A stretch of 64,000 nucleotides of DNA from Diploptera punctata (Eukaryota; Arthropoda; Insecta; Blattodea; Blaberidae): contig JASPKZ010007281.1 in NCBI GenBank assembly GCA_030220185.1, positions 705,001-769,000 on the forward strand. The letters are read 5' to 3'. Each line of letters begins with the position of its first letter. Position 1 is the stretch's first letter. Shown piece by piece: positions 42,166 to 53,840 of this stretch. The notes below the pieces were generated by a model. The model was given only the letters and a program-made list of their open reading frames with translations. It was not told the origin of the DNA and did not search any database. A program made the position numbers and the translations under genes.

Positions 42166-44100
42166 ATTAAATGTTTCTTTTACTATTTGAGGCTACTAAT
42201 GACACTTCAAATTCCATTTTGATAAGAAGTGATTTTTTTTGGAAATTTCTTTCGTGTAAAGCATTTTGAGCGACATTTTGTGTCGAAACTGTAATATCGC
42301 ACATTATATCAGAATCGGAAACCATTCTTCTTCTTAATTAACAAATATTTTTATGTATACATTATTATTTGTATCATCTATAAGATATGATATATTTCAT
42401 TCGGAAACTTGTTGTATCATGTTTTACGGTTTACTTTACCTTCGGCAATACGATTTCTAAATAGCCATGATTCGCATTTCTGAATAGAAAGTAAAACAAT
42501 TTTTTTATTATAAATACTACAAAATAAGTTAACTGAATTATCGTAGACTTATAATTTTGATCTTTACATAGAACTGACACGTATAAAAAGTGTAGGTTTT
42601 TGTACAATGTTATATCTCAAGCATATCATTCTTAAATAAGATTTACTGTTACAATTCTCTGTTCGAGTGTAAGCTCTCGTCGCTGAATTAGGTGTATATA
42701 CATTAAATAAGATAGAAATTAAGATGGATCATCAAAAATATCCATGTTTACTTCAATGATTAAATCTTAAAAACATGAATGGCTATAATTTTAACCAATA
42801 ATATTTTCTAACCGCTGTGATTAGGTGCACTATGGTGGCTAATATTAGTGCAAGATTTTTAATCTTCACCATCTTTTCCAATATTAATTTATTTTAAATG
42901 TAATAGAATTGTATATTATTGCGCAATATGTTTTGATATAGTGCACTTTTGCATAGATGATATTTCCAATGTTTTCGTAGTTTCTATGAACCTGTCAGTC
43001 GGGACGTGACGTCAGAGTTCTTTGTTCTTGAATTGCAAGTCATTGCCTAATTTTACTTGCACCTAGCTGGTAAATATATGGTCCGCCTTTTTATTGGGAG
43101 GTAATAATTAATTATATATTTTTTTACGATTGGTTATTATGTTATAGCGCGGGAGGTTCTGTTCATTCAGGGCTGCCAACATAATCTATATAGGTCTAGG
43201 AATTTTCTAGAAGTTTGGTTTTAAGATCTTTATATACTATTGAATTCGTTCCATGCTTCAGACGAAAGGTAATATTTACTGGGAGCAGACTCTCTCCTCT
43301 TCGCCTCCGCGATGATTTGCGTCTCGTTACCTTTAGAATATTTCAATATAAATTTCATCTAAATTACTTATTATAAATACGTATCATCCTAATTAGTGCA
43401 GCAGTTTTTTTTAACAGTGTTAATTAATCTGATCAAGTTATTCACTGTGACATAAAACTAAATTGTGATTTAAAGTGTAGTGAAATTATATATTCGTGTG
43501 AGTCTATAATAAAACTTATTATTTTTTTGTTAAATACCGGTATATATTTCTGTGAATTTCTTTACAGTGCTGATAAGTTTGTTTTTTGGCGTTTTCGCCT
43601 GATCCTCCATTTTCTTAATTTCCAACTCAGTAGTTTGACAATTGCTCCAATTAGTATATTTTAAAAAGTTGTTTTGACCTGAAACTGTTTGGTACATGTC
43701 TAGAAATTTTACCTACTTTTAGGTAGTGAAAAAAAAATCATGTATGGTAGAACATTCACCCAAACTAGTAATAACATGTAATGATAGCATGCTAGTTTTT
43801 AAGAGTAAATCTTATTTAGGTTAGCCTGGGCGGAGACTGAATTCCTTCTCATACAAAAACAGTCAAATTCTCGCATGTTAGCATGGAGTAATGTAACGGA
43901 AGAGTGTTAATTTAAACTAATTTATGTTTTAGCGAATGGTTGCTTTGTCACAACGCTTACCATGCAATTTAATTAATACTTACCTTGACAATGTATCACA
44001 TAAAACACATTAGATTACCTTATTTGATATTTTTCTGAAGTAATGGGACTGTTATCCGTAGTAATTATTTAAACATATGTCAAATTATGCAAAAATAAGT
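42166..44100. other. No recognised gene or repeat; possible regulatory stretch near 43.0 kb
   Basis: The longest stretch without a recognisable transposon. It is mostly AT-rich. 42990-43330 is less so and holds a perfect CRE-type palindrome tgacgtca at 43007-43014. Splice-site or promoter calls cannot be supported by eye. Confidence 0.4.
43007..43014. promoter_or_regulatory. CRE-like palindrome
   Basis: Perfect tgacgtca. An 8-bp match can occur by chance, and no gene start is identified nearby. Confidence 0.2.
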
Positions 44101-44340
44101 ATGTAATCACGGTTATGCCTGATTTATTTTCACTGCAGTCCGAACGTTTAGATAAGCTGGGTTCAGAAATTGAGTTTCTCCAATTTATCAAAATAAAATA
44201 CAAATTCTTTAAACCGGAAAAGTGGGACCATATATTCGACTTGCTGAGATATTCGCTTAGTTTACATATTTTCTGCGTGACGGACGTTTTATTTCATATC
44301 AACTTACATACAGTACTTTTGTAAGTAGAGAACAGAATTA
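44100..44340 (+). repeat. Interspersed repeat S, copy 1
   Basis: Shares gaaattgagtttctccaatt, gatatgctgag(a)ttcgcttagttta and tgtgtgacggac with 53715-53840. It also shares ttttcactgcggtc with 59355-59400. The 69-codon frame here (44115-44324) is not kept in the other copies, so it is probably not a gene. Confidence 0.6.
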
Positions 44341-45424
44341 GTGAATTTATCTATTTTTTCATGCTATTTGAAATTTAACAAATTAAATATATTTTTTTAC
44401 AAATGTCACCCAGGTTGACTTTATAACTTTTTTGGGTATCTCTCGTGGCAGGGCAGAATTTAATCCACTTCTTGAGTTGGGGCGCCTGGAAGGAGGAGTT
44501 ACGTTACCCCTGTAATATATAAGGTGATGAAGTACAATGAAGCACCAGGAGAGTACTTAAACTTAAATCCAGACTATGGGCGACCACAGGAATAATTCGC
44601 TTTTAGGATAAAATATAATGGTCAGACCGGGAATAGAACCCATGACCCTATTAAATGTAGACGGAAACTCTGAACACTAGCCCATGATGCTTCTATTAAA
44701 TGTATATTAAGCATTTTGTGGTAATTGGTTTAGGATACAACTATAGTTATTTGTACATCTGTACTGTTATGACAGGTGTACCAACATTCACTAATGTTAA
44801 TATTGACTATCTAAATATTGATATAAGGGCTTTTCAGAAACAACAGAGTAAATAGATTTCAAATATAGCTGTGTTTTGCTTTGATAAATGCTGTAATATT
44901 TCTTCGTCATTTTTATGAAACCATTCATGTAGTTATCAAGTTTATTTTGAGATTATATTAATTATTCGAATTTGGGGTCCAAATTACACTATTTAGAAAT
45001 CTTGCTTTCTTTTTCGAAATCTCGTCCAATTTAGGAGAATTTTATTGGTGTTACAGTTTTAAGGAAAATATTTTTTTTCGCTGTTTAATCAACATTACAT
45101 TGTTAATGTTTCAGATTATATTATAGAAATATAAGGTCTTAATATTATATATATCCCATGTGCACCCAAATAATTACTTGTTTGATTTAATAGTTCTCAT
45201 ATCTATAAACTGCCATAAGTGTGATGATGGGTAATGCATTCCGTAGTTTTCATTAACTTGCCCCTATATTATGTTAACAAAAAACATAAGTTACATTTCA
45301 TTTTTTGTGTTACTATAATCGTCAAAATAGTGAAACTGTCCTTCTAACACCAACAGCTAAATATAATATTATAAACATGAATCAATACTTCTACAAATAA
45401 CAGTATAGGTTACCGGAAAAATAA
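44341..45424. other. No recognised gene; one tRNA-like segment at about 44620-44690
   Basis: AT-rich. On the minus strand near 44620-44690, gggttctattcccggtctga and a preceding A-box-poor part look like a decayed tRNA or SINE head. Nothing else is recognisable. Confidence 0.4.
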
Positions 45425-45705
45425 ATTTTCTCTACGGGCGAAGAAATTATCTTGTATAATTTCGGCCAATAAGAGACTGGTGCCCACCCAGCATCATGAG
45501 GAATTTGGGTAGCTACAATGAGTAACAGCTCTAGGTTGAGAAAATTAGCTTTAACGGCTGTAGAATCCGACATGCTGACCACGTCATCCTTACACTGGCT
45601 AGATGATCTGTACATCTTTGATTAGTATATGCGGATGTGGGGCCAGCAGCCAGCTAATAGGCGCATGACCTTCTGGGCCCGTCGCATCCTGGAGAGTTAG
45701 TTACT
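45425..45705 (+). mobile_element. SINE-2 copy
   Basis: Contains attttctctacgggcgaaga, gactggtgcccacccagcat, gaatttgggtagctacaatg, gctttaacggctg, tgcggatgtggggccagcag and aataggcgcatgacc in the SINE-2 order. Confidence 0.7.
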
Positions 45706-45949
45706 CGTATATATTACTATAAAAACTGTTCTAATATAATTCAAGAGTTACCTTGAAAATTATATAATATTAATTACTCTCAATGAAAAATAATTATAAA
45801 AATATATAATTTCTTGGTGATGGTAACTATGTACAATAAATTTATAAACAACCATGTCTTGAAAATGATCTCGCATAAGGAGATTGAAACGTCCACACAA
45901 TGAATTTTTGCTTTGACTGAGATAACGTTTATGCCTTTGTAATCTTAAT

Positions 45950-46210
45950 ATCATCATCATCATCATCTGCATTCATGGATTAGGTCTGTTGACCCGTTCC
46001 GACTTCAGCCCATCTCTTTCTAGGTCAGCCCACATCTCGGGTGCCTTTAGGTTTGTATTTTGTTATTTGTATTGGATATCTATCTTCTTTCAGTCTGTCT
46101 ATGTGTTGCTTCCATTTTTGTCTATATGTATCTATTTTATCGGTTATTACAAATATTTCAATTTCCTGAATCTACTAATTTCTATTAAACTGACTTTAAG
46201 GTTAATTGGC
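45950..46210 (-). mobile_element. LINE C-terminal end with (GAT)n tail
   Basis: The minus strand encodes ITDKIDTYRQKWKQHIDRLK, EDRYPIQITKYKPKGTRDVG, a stop, PRKRWAEVGTGQQT and a stop, then MNADDDDD, where the (GATGAT)n tail is read through. It resembles L-B in arrangement and tail. Truncated at about 46210. Confidence 0.8.
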
Positions 46211-46544
46211 AAAACACAAATTTCTTCTGTTAGTTATCTGAATGTAGCCGACCGTAGTGAAAACGGAATTTTGTATGACCGCTATTATTTAATACAGTGT
46301 ATAATTAGACACACATTAAGTGGTTTCTTTTTGTTCGTTTTCTTTTGATTTATATAAAATATCAAATTAATTGAACCAACTGATGTATCCAAAGGGATAC
46401 ATTACGAATTTAAGGGTTAAAATCAATACAATATTCTGTGTTATTTATTTAAACTTTCCTGTTTACTATTCGATTTAACTTGGCTCCATCTAAAACAAAT
46501 TACTGTACTAAATTATTGGCTACATACTTACTCGAGGGAGGAAT
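46211..46544. other. No recognisable feature
   Basis: AT-rich spacer. Confidence 0.4.
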
Positions 46545-46964
46545 TCAGTTGCTTCATACTTACTTACTTACTCACTGGCACTATCGAACCCGTAGGTTCA
46601 TGGCCGCGCGGACATAAGCTCTCCGTACATCCATATCCTGAGCTAATGCTTTCCAATCATTTCCTGTGTAATATACTTCCCTCAAATCATAGTTAATGTT
46701 ATTCTCCCACCTCATTCTTGGTCTACCAACTGGGCGTTTTCCCTCTGGCTTTCCTACAAGAAGTTTCCATGCAAGCCTTTCATTCCCCATACGTGCAACA
46801 TGTCCTGCCCATCGCAGTCTACGAGACTTAACTGTTCTTAATATATCCGGCTTCCCATAAAGACCATGTAGTTCATTGTTATGTAGTCTTCTCCATTCAC
46901 CTGTCTGTTCATCTCTCTTTGGTCCAAAAATTTTCCTAAGTACTTTATTCTCAGTTGCTTCATA
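46545..46964 (-). mobile_element. L-A LINE insertion, intact ORF end, 14-bp TSD
   Basis: A 5'-truncated L-A copy flanked by the perfect direct repeat tcagttgcttcata (46545-46558 and 46951-46964). The 3' tail is (AAGT)n next to the left repeat. Its reading frame is uninterrupted, so this is the youngest L-A insertion in the window. Confidence 0.93.
46581..46949 (-). CDS. L-A retrotransposon ORF, C-terminal 122 codons (5' partial)
   Basis: Open from the truncation point (NKVLRKIFGPKRDEQTGEWR) through RLHNNELHGLYGKPDILRTV, KSRRLRWAGHVARMGNERLA and GKRPVGRPRMRWENNINYDL to DVRRAYVRAAMNLRVR and a stop at 46581. This is the part of the LINE polyprotein downstream of the reverse transcriptase. Its biochemical role is unknown to me. 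It lacks RT and endonuclease and has no start codon of its own, so it is a partial element gene, not a host gene. Confidence 0.85.
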   Translation of the reverse strand, partial: NKVLRKIFGPKRDEQTGEWRRLHNNELHGLYGKPDILRTVKSRRLRWAGHVARMGNERLAWKLLVGKPEGKRPVGRPRMRWENNINYDLREVYYTGNDWKALAQDMDVRRAYVRAAMNLRVR

Positions 46965-47789
46965 ATAAATTATATAGGAGAAATGACATTTCTTAAGAAT
47001 TATCGATTAAAATTTTGACATTTAACGGGTTAAACCCACTATTGTATTAGGAAAAATTAATAAACTGCTCTAAAATCAGAAAGTAACATTGATATTACTT
47101 ATTGGGGTGCCTGAAGGATATTCGAAGATAATAGAAAATAGACATACAGTTAATTATTCTGAATATTAGCATAATTCTTGTCAGATGAGGTATGGCGCTC
47201 GCAATGTAAATGTCACAGTAGTTGGCGCAAGTGTGTGTATCCCCTTGAGAATCAGATCATGTTCACATCTAATTACGTGCCGGGGGATATTTTCTCCATG
47301 TTTGCGCTTTGTATACTAAATTGAAGCAACAACTCATTCCCTATCACAATACTAAACGCACCCTTGTACACTCGTGGTTTTGTTCAACTGATTATCTAAT
47401 TACATTTTTTCCCTCAGATCCTAACATTTATGTTTTTAATGTTAATTAGGGATCAGTGAAAGATAGAAGAAAAATAACTTTAAAGTATTTTCCCCTCTTT
47501 TATTAAAATATAGAGTCCTCATTAATTTTAATAAAATTATATGTCTGTACTTGGAATATATTTATTATTTTATTGTTTGTCTTAAGTTTCCATCATGCGA
47601 CGCAAGTTTTAAAATACCACACACAATTTCGTAAAATAACCATCCGTTCTGACTACAGTGGCAGCATGCTTGTTTCCTGAGCAGCGCATCTGGTTTCCAT
47701 ACTCGGCGGGGCTGAACATTTTTATTTTTAATGTTTTTATTAGGAATATTCCATAATATAGTGTTTCTACTTCAACCCAAAATGATTAG
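46965..47789. other. No recognisable feature
   Basis: AT-rich. A decayed tRNA-like word pair (ctgagcagcgcatctggttt, ccatactcggcggggctgaa) lies near 47675-47720 and may be a SINE remnant. Confidence 0.35.
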
Positions 47790-48590
47790 TCCCCTGAGGT
47801 TCTGTCTAGAGCATCTTCTTCCCTCAAATCTCTAGCATCAATACTTCTCACTCATCTATCCAACGTTCTCTAGGTATGCCTCTTCCACTTCTCCCATTTG
47901 CTTTCCTATTAAGGAGCTTCGTTGGTATTCGCTCTTCTTCCATTCTTATGAGGTTCCATTCCATTTGAAACGTTTTTCTTCTATTTTTTCTAATATATTA
48001 TTTTCAACTTGTATAATTTCCCTTATTGTGCTATTTCTGACTTATCCCTTCTTGACATTCTTTTCGGTCGCCTCCAAAAATCCATTTGTACTGCTAACAG
48101 CTTGTTGGCTTGTTTTCTACTTACTGTCCAGGTTTCGCACCCATATACGATAATAACATACTTTGTAACAGAACTTGAAATATAGTTTTCTTCGTTCTGT
48201 ATATTATATTTCTATTCCAAAGCACTGAGTTCAACATACCAATGATTCGTCTTCCATCAGTTATTCTTCTTTCAATTTCTGTAGTTGAATTCTCATTTGT
48301 ATCTAAAATAGATCTTAAATATTTAAATTTTTTAACATGACTTATTCTTTCCGAATTACATTTTAGCTCATCTGTTGTATCCAATGAAAGATATTCCGTT
48401 TTATTATGATTTTTCTCTAAACCCCATTTTTTGTATTCTATCTCTAATTTCCTTACATGAAAGATGCATCATCTGTATCCTGAGAAATCACCACCTGATC
48501 ATCTGCGAATAATAAATGATGGAGGTAATAATTATCTTCTATTTGAATTCCCATATGTTTGCAGGGTATTGACCAATTATTAGTACAATT
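47790..48590 (-). mobile_element. LINE fragment with FADDQ box (L-F-like)
   Basis: The minus strand starts GIQIEDNYYLHHLLFADDQV (about 48545-48490, the RT catalytic box). It continues ERISHVKKFKYLRSILDTNE and RRITDGRRIIGMLNSVLWNR (48345-48230), then a decayed end (EIIQVENNILEKIEEKRFKW, about 48020-47960). 5'-truncated at a (TA)n array. Confidence 0.8.
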
Positions 48591-48593
48591 ATC

Positions 48594-48621
48594 AATATAT
48601 ATATATATATATATATATATT
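48594..48621. repeat. (TA)n microsatellite
   Basis: AT array at the edge of the LINE fragment. Confidence 0.95.
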
Positions 48622-48779
48622 GAATAACGATGGTGATAAGCAACATCATTGTAGTAGATATGTTGATGTTTGAAATTCTTTAATATTTAGCATTTTTAAT
48701 ATTTTTAGATAATATATATATAATATGCTCAACTTGTGCCAACTCAGGATCAGTTCAAGGGATGAAATGAGATTAACCC

Positions 48780-49040
48780 CCTACATTTTTAGACGCATGT
48801 GAAGGAAAAAGTGCGGGCCGACAGCGCCTGACGCACCGTCAGAGGACCAAACTAAATGGACGGGATGAGTATGGAGAAATGGTGCAATAAAATTTGTGGT
48901 AGGGAAAGTAAGGGAGAAATCTCCGAGGAAATCCTACTTAAGCTTTGTTTCTTCCACCCACATGGAGTGAACGAGACTCGATCTCGAGACCCGAGCGGTG
49001 AGAGGGAAGCATCTAACCCGCTTGTGTCACGAAGCACCTT
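48780..49040 (-). mobile_element. Possible tRNA-derived SINE
   Basis: On the minus strand a head-like stretch (gtgacacaagcgggttagat, then a B-box-like gagatcgagtctcg) spans about 49030-48960. It is followed by less AT-rich sequence to about 48780 (gacagcgcctgacgcacc in antisense). There is no second copy in the window, so the call rests on the box motifs alone. Confidence 0.4.
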
Positions 49041-49479
49041 TAATTGTTAAATTAATAAAATAAAATAAATATAATTATAACATTTTCAATATGGGGTCAG
49101 GAGAAATTATGGTGTACAATTTTTAATTGCTATATTTTGCACTAGATTTCCTTCATTTAGTTACAAACCACTCCAGAGTAGATATGTTGAGAAGGTATGT
49201 GGTACTGTAGGTAGCAATTCCTCCGTCGGATGAGGACGTTAAGCTTGTTACCTCCTTGGTGTTTTACGATAGGAATAGGCCACTTGGCGACACTAAGTTT
49301 TCACCTTCTCTCTTCTCTTTATCATCATCCCTCATATAGCACACTTTACGATACACGAATACTTTGTTTTCTAGCAATTTTTTAAAATTATTAATATAAA
49401 GAATGAGACTTTTATATACATATACACATGGTCTTTTCATGGATCAGTGTAGTTGTGTATTATTGTGTATGGAGTGTAG

Positions 49480-49481
<2 letters not shown>
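49041..49481. other. No recognisable feature
   Basis: 49195-49300 is less AT-rich (ctccgtcggatgaggacgtt) and may be part of a mobile element, but no family is identified. Confidence 0.35.

Positions 49482-49535
<54 letters not shown>
49482..49535. repeat. (TA)n microsatellite
   Basis: Pure AT array of about 54 bp. Confidence 0.97.
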
Positions 49536-49538
<3 letters not shown>

Positions 49539-50007
49539 TTGTTTTAATACAGGTGTGTGGATGTACATATTTGTTTATATTATGATTATTTTTATATTGT
49601 TTTTAATTCATGGAAAAATAATGCACGTACGGCCAGACAGGCCCGTGAGCAATGTAAATGCATATGTATTTTTTTCTTTTGAAAAAAAAGGCAATAAATT
49701 CCATTCTCACTACACAAATACATAAATATACACTCATCCTCGCTTTACACAATACAATAATACATCACACACATAAAATGCGGGGCTCGTAAATTGAAAA
49801 TACACCATATTAATGCCATCTATCGGCACAGTGCGAATTCGGAGGCAAGAAGGATGCAGTGGGTGGGATTAGAATACACACAAACGTTGGTTAAATTATA
49901 GTGGCACTGTATCGATTTTAATGATATTTATTATTACTTAAAATGTTTTCCAGCGCTTGCTAACACTTTATTTTAATGATTAATTATTTATAATATATAG
50001 TAGCTTC
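49536..50007. other. No recognised gene
   Basis: 49620-49720 (cgtacggccagacaggcccg, then an A/T stretch and gcaataaattcc) looks like an element 3' UTR with a polyadenylation-type signal. The rest is AT-rich. Confidence 0.35.
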
Positions 50008-50345
50008 TAGTCCACCGCTGTGGTCTTGATGTAGCGAGCTGCTCTGTCACGCAGCGGGCCCGGGTTCAACTCCCTGTCGGGACAGGCTCCTGGGTGAGGT
50101 TTTTTTCGGGGTTTTTCCTCACTTGTAAGACAAATGTCAGGAAGCGGAAGGCCCAACGGTCACCGAAAAATCATCCGGCCATCATCATAACCCTTATCAT
50201 CATCATCACCATCATTATCATCCCTCACCAGTGTGGAACGCAACGAGAAGCTACCACACCTATAATTCCTTAGTAAAGCTGCAAAACATAGAATGTAAAT
50301 TATATGATTGCAGCGAAATATCTTCCCTTGGACAGAATTGCTGTA
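50008..50345 (+). mobile_element. SINE-1 copy
   Basis: Head gtccaccgctgtggtcttga, B box gggttcaactccctgtcggg, body gtttttcctcacttgtaaga, interrupted (CAT)n, and a decayed 3' end cttggacagaattgc. Confidence 0.88.
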
Positions 50346-50744
50346 GAATAGAGCATAGTACCTTCTATTCAGGATATGATAGCCATATGCGTCGGTAGCA
50401 ATATTGTTATTCAGTGCAGCCAATATGTATTTCTAAAGTTCCTATAATAACTTCCATATCTGCAAAAACATCCATTTTTTAAATTCAATACTCTATGAAT
50501 AATGTTACTAAACTCTTGCCTAGGACGAATATAGTTAGAGTGAATGTTTATATTTTGGTTACCTTTCTAATTGTAGTATTTCAATAGTGGGGCAGTTTTT
50601 CTTGTGGTTACCAACGAAAGTTTCTGTGTTGGCAGCATTGTATGATTATAAATTACTGTATGTTCACTTTCATATATTGGCACACGAGCATGGTGTCTAC
50701 TTCGGATTTATAAACAAAATGGTAGCAAATGGAAATTTTATCAT
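50346..50744. other. No recognisable feature
   Basis: AT-rich. The 62-codon plus-strand frame at 50587-50775 has no resemblance that I recognise except for its last codons, which belong to the next LINE. Confidence 0.35.
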
Positions 50745-51215
50745 CTATATTGTTCGATTTGGAAGCGAAATTTGAATAGGGAAAGAACAGATAAATATAC
50801 AATTGAAGCTCTACGAACGAGAGTTATGAGATTTTTGACCTAATGCACAAGATTGGATAAAGTAGAAAAATCAAGAATAAATTCAAATGTATAAATATAA
50901 TTGGAGGTATAGAAGAAAATGTAAAGGACGTATGGAAATAATAATTTGGATAGATTTCCGAGAACGAACCAACAGGAAAACATTAAAACAATAAGGAGAA
51001 TAAGGAACGAAGATTTTGAAACCGGAAATCTGGCTAAACTGTGAATGCAAAGTGACAAAAATATGAAGAAAATTACAGTATGGATTCTTGCTTATTATAT
51101 TGCTTACTTATATTGCTATATGTGTATTTACACATAATTTTTAATTGTTAATACCTGTATAATTTAACCCTGGTGATGTGGAACAAGACCTTACGGCCGT
51201 AACTTTATCGAGTAA
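50745..51215 (+). mobile_element. LINE fragment, decayed C-terminal part and 3' UTR
   Basis: FGSEIWNLNRERTDKYTIEA and LRTRVMRFLT (50755-50835) match the YGSExW...ExRxMRFL pattern. Traces of RFPRTNQQENIKTIRRIRNE follow near 50955. The 3' UTR includes tttaaccctggtgatgtgga and gaccttacggccgtaact (51150-51200), similar to 38845-38905. Confidence 0.6.
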
Positions 51216-51317
51216 ATAAATTATTAGTGTTACTATTATTGGTAGGCCAAAGGATGGGTGGATCCAAATTTTTAATTGAAATCTGTGAAACAGGAAGGGA
51301 CTTTAAAATGTTCATCA

Positions 51318-51327
51318 TTATTATTAT

Positions 51328-51364
<37 letters not shown>

Positions 51365-51390
51365 GCTAGTAGTAGTAGTAGTAGTAATGT
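51318..51390. repeat. (ACT)n followed by (AGT)n: inverted trinucleotide array
   Basis: (act)n at about 51328-51365 runs directly into (agt)n at 51368-51386 around the hinge gct. Because AGT is the reverse complement of ACT, the tract can fold on itself. Confidence 0.85.
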
Positions 51391-51399
51391 TAATATTAT

Positions 51400-52229
51400 T
51401 ATTATTTTCTACATCACGTACTTTTTGCGGATGATCAAGTTCCAATAACAGAGGCCGTACAGGATGCTTCAAATATGACAAGAAAATTTGTTGACGAATA
51501 TAAAGAATGATGGTTGAATATTAATTTTAATATAACTGAATATTTAACATTGAAGACAGAACATTGTAAAAAGCTGGAGTTTTAACAAGAATACATTTAA
51601 ATATTTGGCATCCATTTTAGAAGCTGATGGAAGCAACTCAGCCGAAATTCAAAAAGATATAATGAAAAATAACTGGAGGTAGAAAAGTAATTGGTTTGCT
51701 GAATTCTGTTTTTTGGTACAAGATTATTGTAAATAACACAAAATGAATAATTTATAATTAATTAATTCAAAGTTTAGGCTAATATTATATGGAGCTAAAA
51801 CTTGGACATTATACAGGCCACTTTCAAGTAAACTGTTGGCTATAAAAATTAACTATCGGGGTATAATTGCATATAAACCAATAATTTTATATGCACCTAA
51901 ACGCCGAGAGTTCATTTTTATAGGCAATAAAATTGCAAACCAAAGAGTTAGCTAGAAGATGAAGTAGATAAGAATATTCTTGGAGTAATCGAAGAACGAA
52001 AACTGAGATTGTTTGGACACGTCAAATGAATGAGAGAAGACAGAATTCAGAAAATGATTTTGGAATAGAATGCTGAAGGCAGAATGAGAAGGATACCACT
52101 AGAACAAAGGGAGGATCCCATTAATAGAATGAAATTGACGAAAGATGATCGGAAGGTAGAATTTGTTTTGAAAAATAAAATTACTTTAGGTTGAAGGAAA
52201 ATCTGTAGTGTAAAAAATTCAAAATAAAA

Positions 52230-52288
<59 letters not shown>
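51400..52288 (+). mobile_element. L-F LINE fragment with (ATT)n tail, copy 1
   Basis: FADDQVPITEAVQDASNMTR (about 51425-51485) carries the RT catalytic box. A decayed EYLTLKTE stretch, GIHF and IIWS traces follow, then an ERKLRLFGHVK-like segment near 52000. The copy runs into (ATT)n at 52230-52288. Many stops. It lies in tandem with the next copy. Confidence 0.75.
52230..52288. repeat. (ATT)n tail
   Basis: Trinucleotide array at the LINE 3' end. Confidence 0.95.
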
Positions 52289-52290
<2 letters not shown>

Positions 52291-52309
52291 CAATAAATAT
52301 GTCTATAAA

Positions 52310-53278
52310 ATACAGTATTTAAAATTAAAATTGGAAAATGTGTATTAGAAGAAATTAAAGTAACAAAAGGCCTTCGTCAAGGTTGTAGCATATCACCCAC
52401 ATTATTTAAGATATGTATACATAAAGCACTGTCAAACTGAACAAAAAATATTCAGGAATGGTAGTATTAATTGGAGATGGATCATCAGATACAATACATA
52501 CACTGTTATTTGCGGATGACCAGATAATAATTGCCCAAGAATATGAAGACACGTAGTTTATGTTCAGAAAATTATTGGACGAATACGATAACTGTGTTTT
52601 GGAAATAAATTTAAGAGACACATTTTACATCGAAGATTTAACATAAGAAGATCAGAAGGGGTATATTAGAGGATGTGAAAAACTTGAGTCTCTGGGAGTA
52701 AAATTTGACAAAGAGGATAAACAACAAAGTGATATTAAGAACATAATAAATAAAGGTAGAGAAATAACAGCAATAATGAATGGAGTCTTATGGAACAGAC
52801 ATATAACCAGAAAAAAATAAGTTACAAATATATAATTCAATAGTGAGAAGTACTACAACATATGGAGCTGAAGTTTGGAAATTCAACAAAAACTTATGTC
52901 AATGAATTTGGATTTATTGAGGAGAGCAGCAATATGTTCAAAATTAGAAAAAATAAGAAATATTGTTATGCGAGAAAAAATAAATATTAGATAGTCAATA
53001 GTACACCATATAAGATACAAGCAATTAAATCGGTATGGGAATGAACGACGAATGCAAAAAAAAAAAAGATTATTCAGAAAAACATTGGAATGGTGTCCAC
53101 TTTAAGAGAAGGAAAGAAAGACCACGAAACTCGTGGATGCAGGAAATAAGAAGAACTGGAATGAGAACAAGAGGACGACTGGAGGACATGGAGTTGATGG
53201 ATAGAGACGACTGGAGAGGGAAAATAAAACTTTAGACACAGAAAGATGTCTAAACATTGAAAATCTGTATATAAATAA
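52310..53278 (+). mobile_element. L-F LINE fragment with (ATT)n tail, copy 2
   Basis: KIKIGKCVLEEIKVTKGLRQ and GCSISPTLFKICIHKALSN (52320-52440) form the RQGCxLSPxLF block. IHTLLFADDQIIIAQEYEDT (52495-52555) is the catalytic box. EITAIMNGVLWNRHITRKK (52760-52820) follows, and the C-terminus is ERPRNSWMQEIRRTGMRTRG, RLEDMELMDRDDWRGKIKL with a stop at 53235. The 3' tail is (ATT)n. Stops and shifts throughout. Confidence 0.82.
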
Positions 53279-53279
53279 A

Positions 53280-53388
<109 letters not shown>

Positions 53389-53714
53389 ATGAAAACATAA
53401 CTTCAAAAATAGTTTATATACGTTCTTTCATGAAATATATATTTCGGCAGCATGCTATTGACGAGTTCACAGAGAGCATGGAGAATCTCTTGAAGATGTC
53501 TACCGTGAAACGTCGGGTTTCCATTAAACTGGAGTACTGCCATTTAGCCGGAAAGATGAAACAAACAGAAATTAAGATATCGACCGTGAAAGCCTACAGT
53601 TTTATATATTCAGTAGAAATTATATAAATGTGTGCCATTATATAACAATATTCAAAAAAGTAATACCATAGATTATATGTGTATTATCTATGTAGTCCAA
53701 CATGCTTAATTACG
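53389..53714. other. No recognisable feature
   Basis: A 65-codon frame at 53430-53627 with unremarkable composition. No family resemblance. Confidence 0.35.
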
Positions 53715-53840
53715 TTAGTATAGGAAATAGAGTTTCTCCAGTTTAACAAATTCCGTAAACCAGCGAAATCCAACCATAACTTTGATATGCTGAGGAATTC
53801 GCTTAGTTTAAGTGGTTCTTGTGTGACGGACTTTTGTATT
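53715..53840 (+). repeat. Interspersed repeat S, copy 2
   Basis: ggaaatagagtttctccagt, gatatgctgaggaattcgct and tgtgtgacggacttttg match 44130-44300. Confidence 0.6.

Noticed and set aside
44115..44324. 69-codon frame starting with ATG
   Set aside because: It lies in repeat S and the frame is not preserved in the copy at 53.7 kb.
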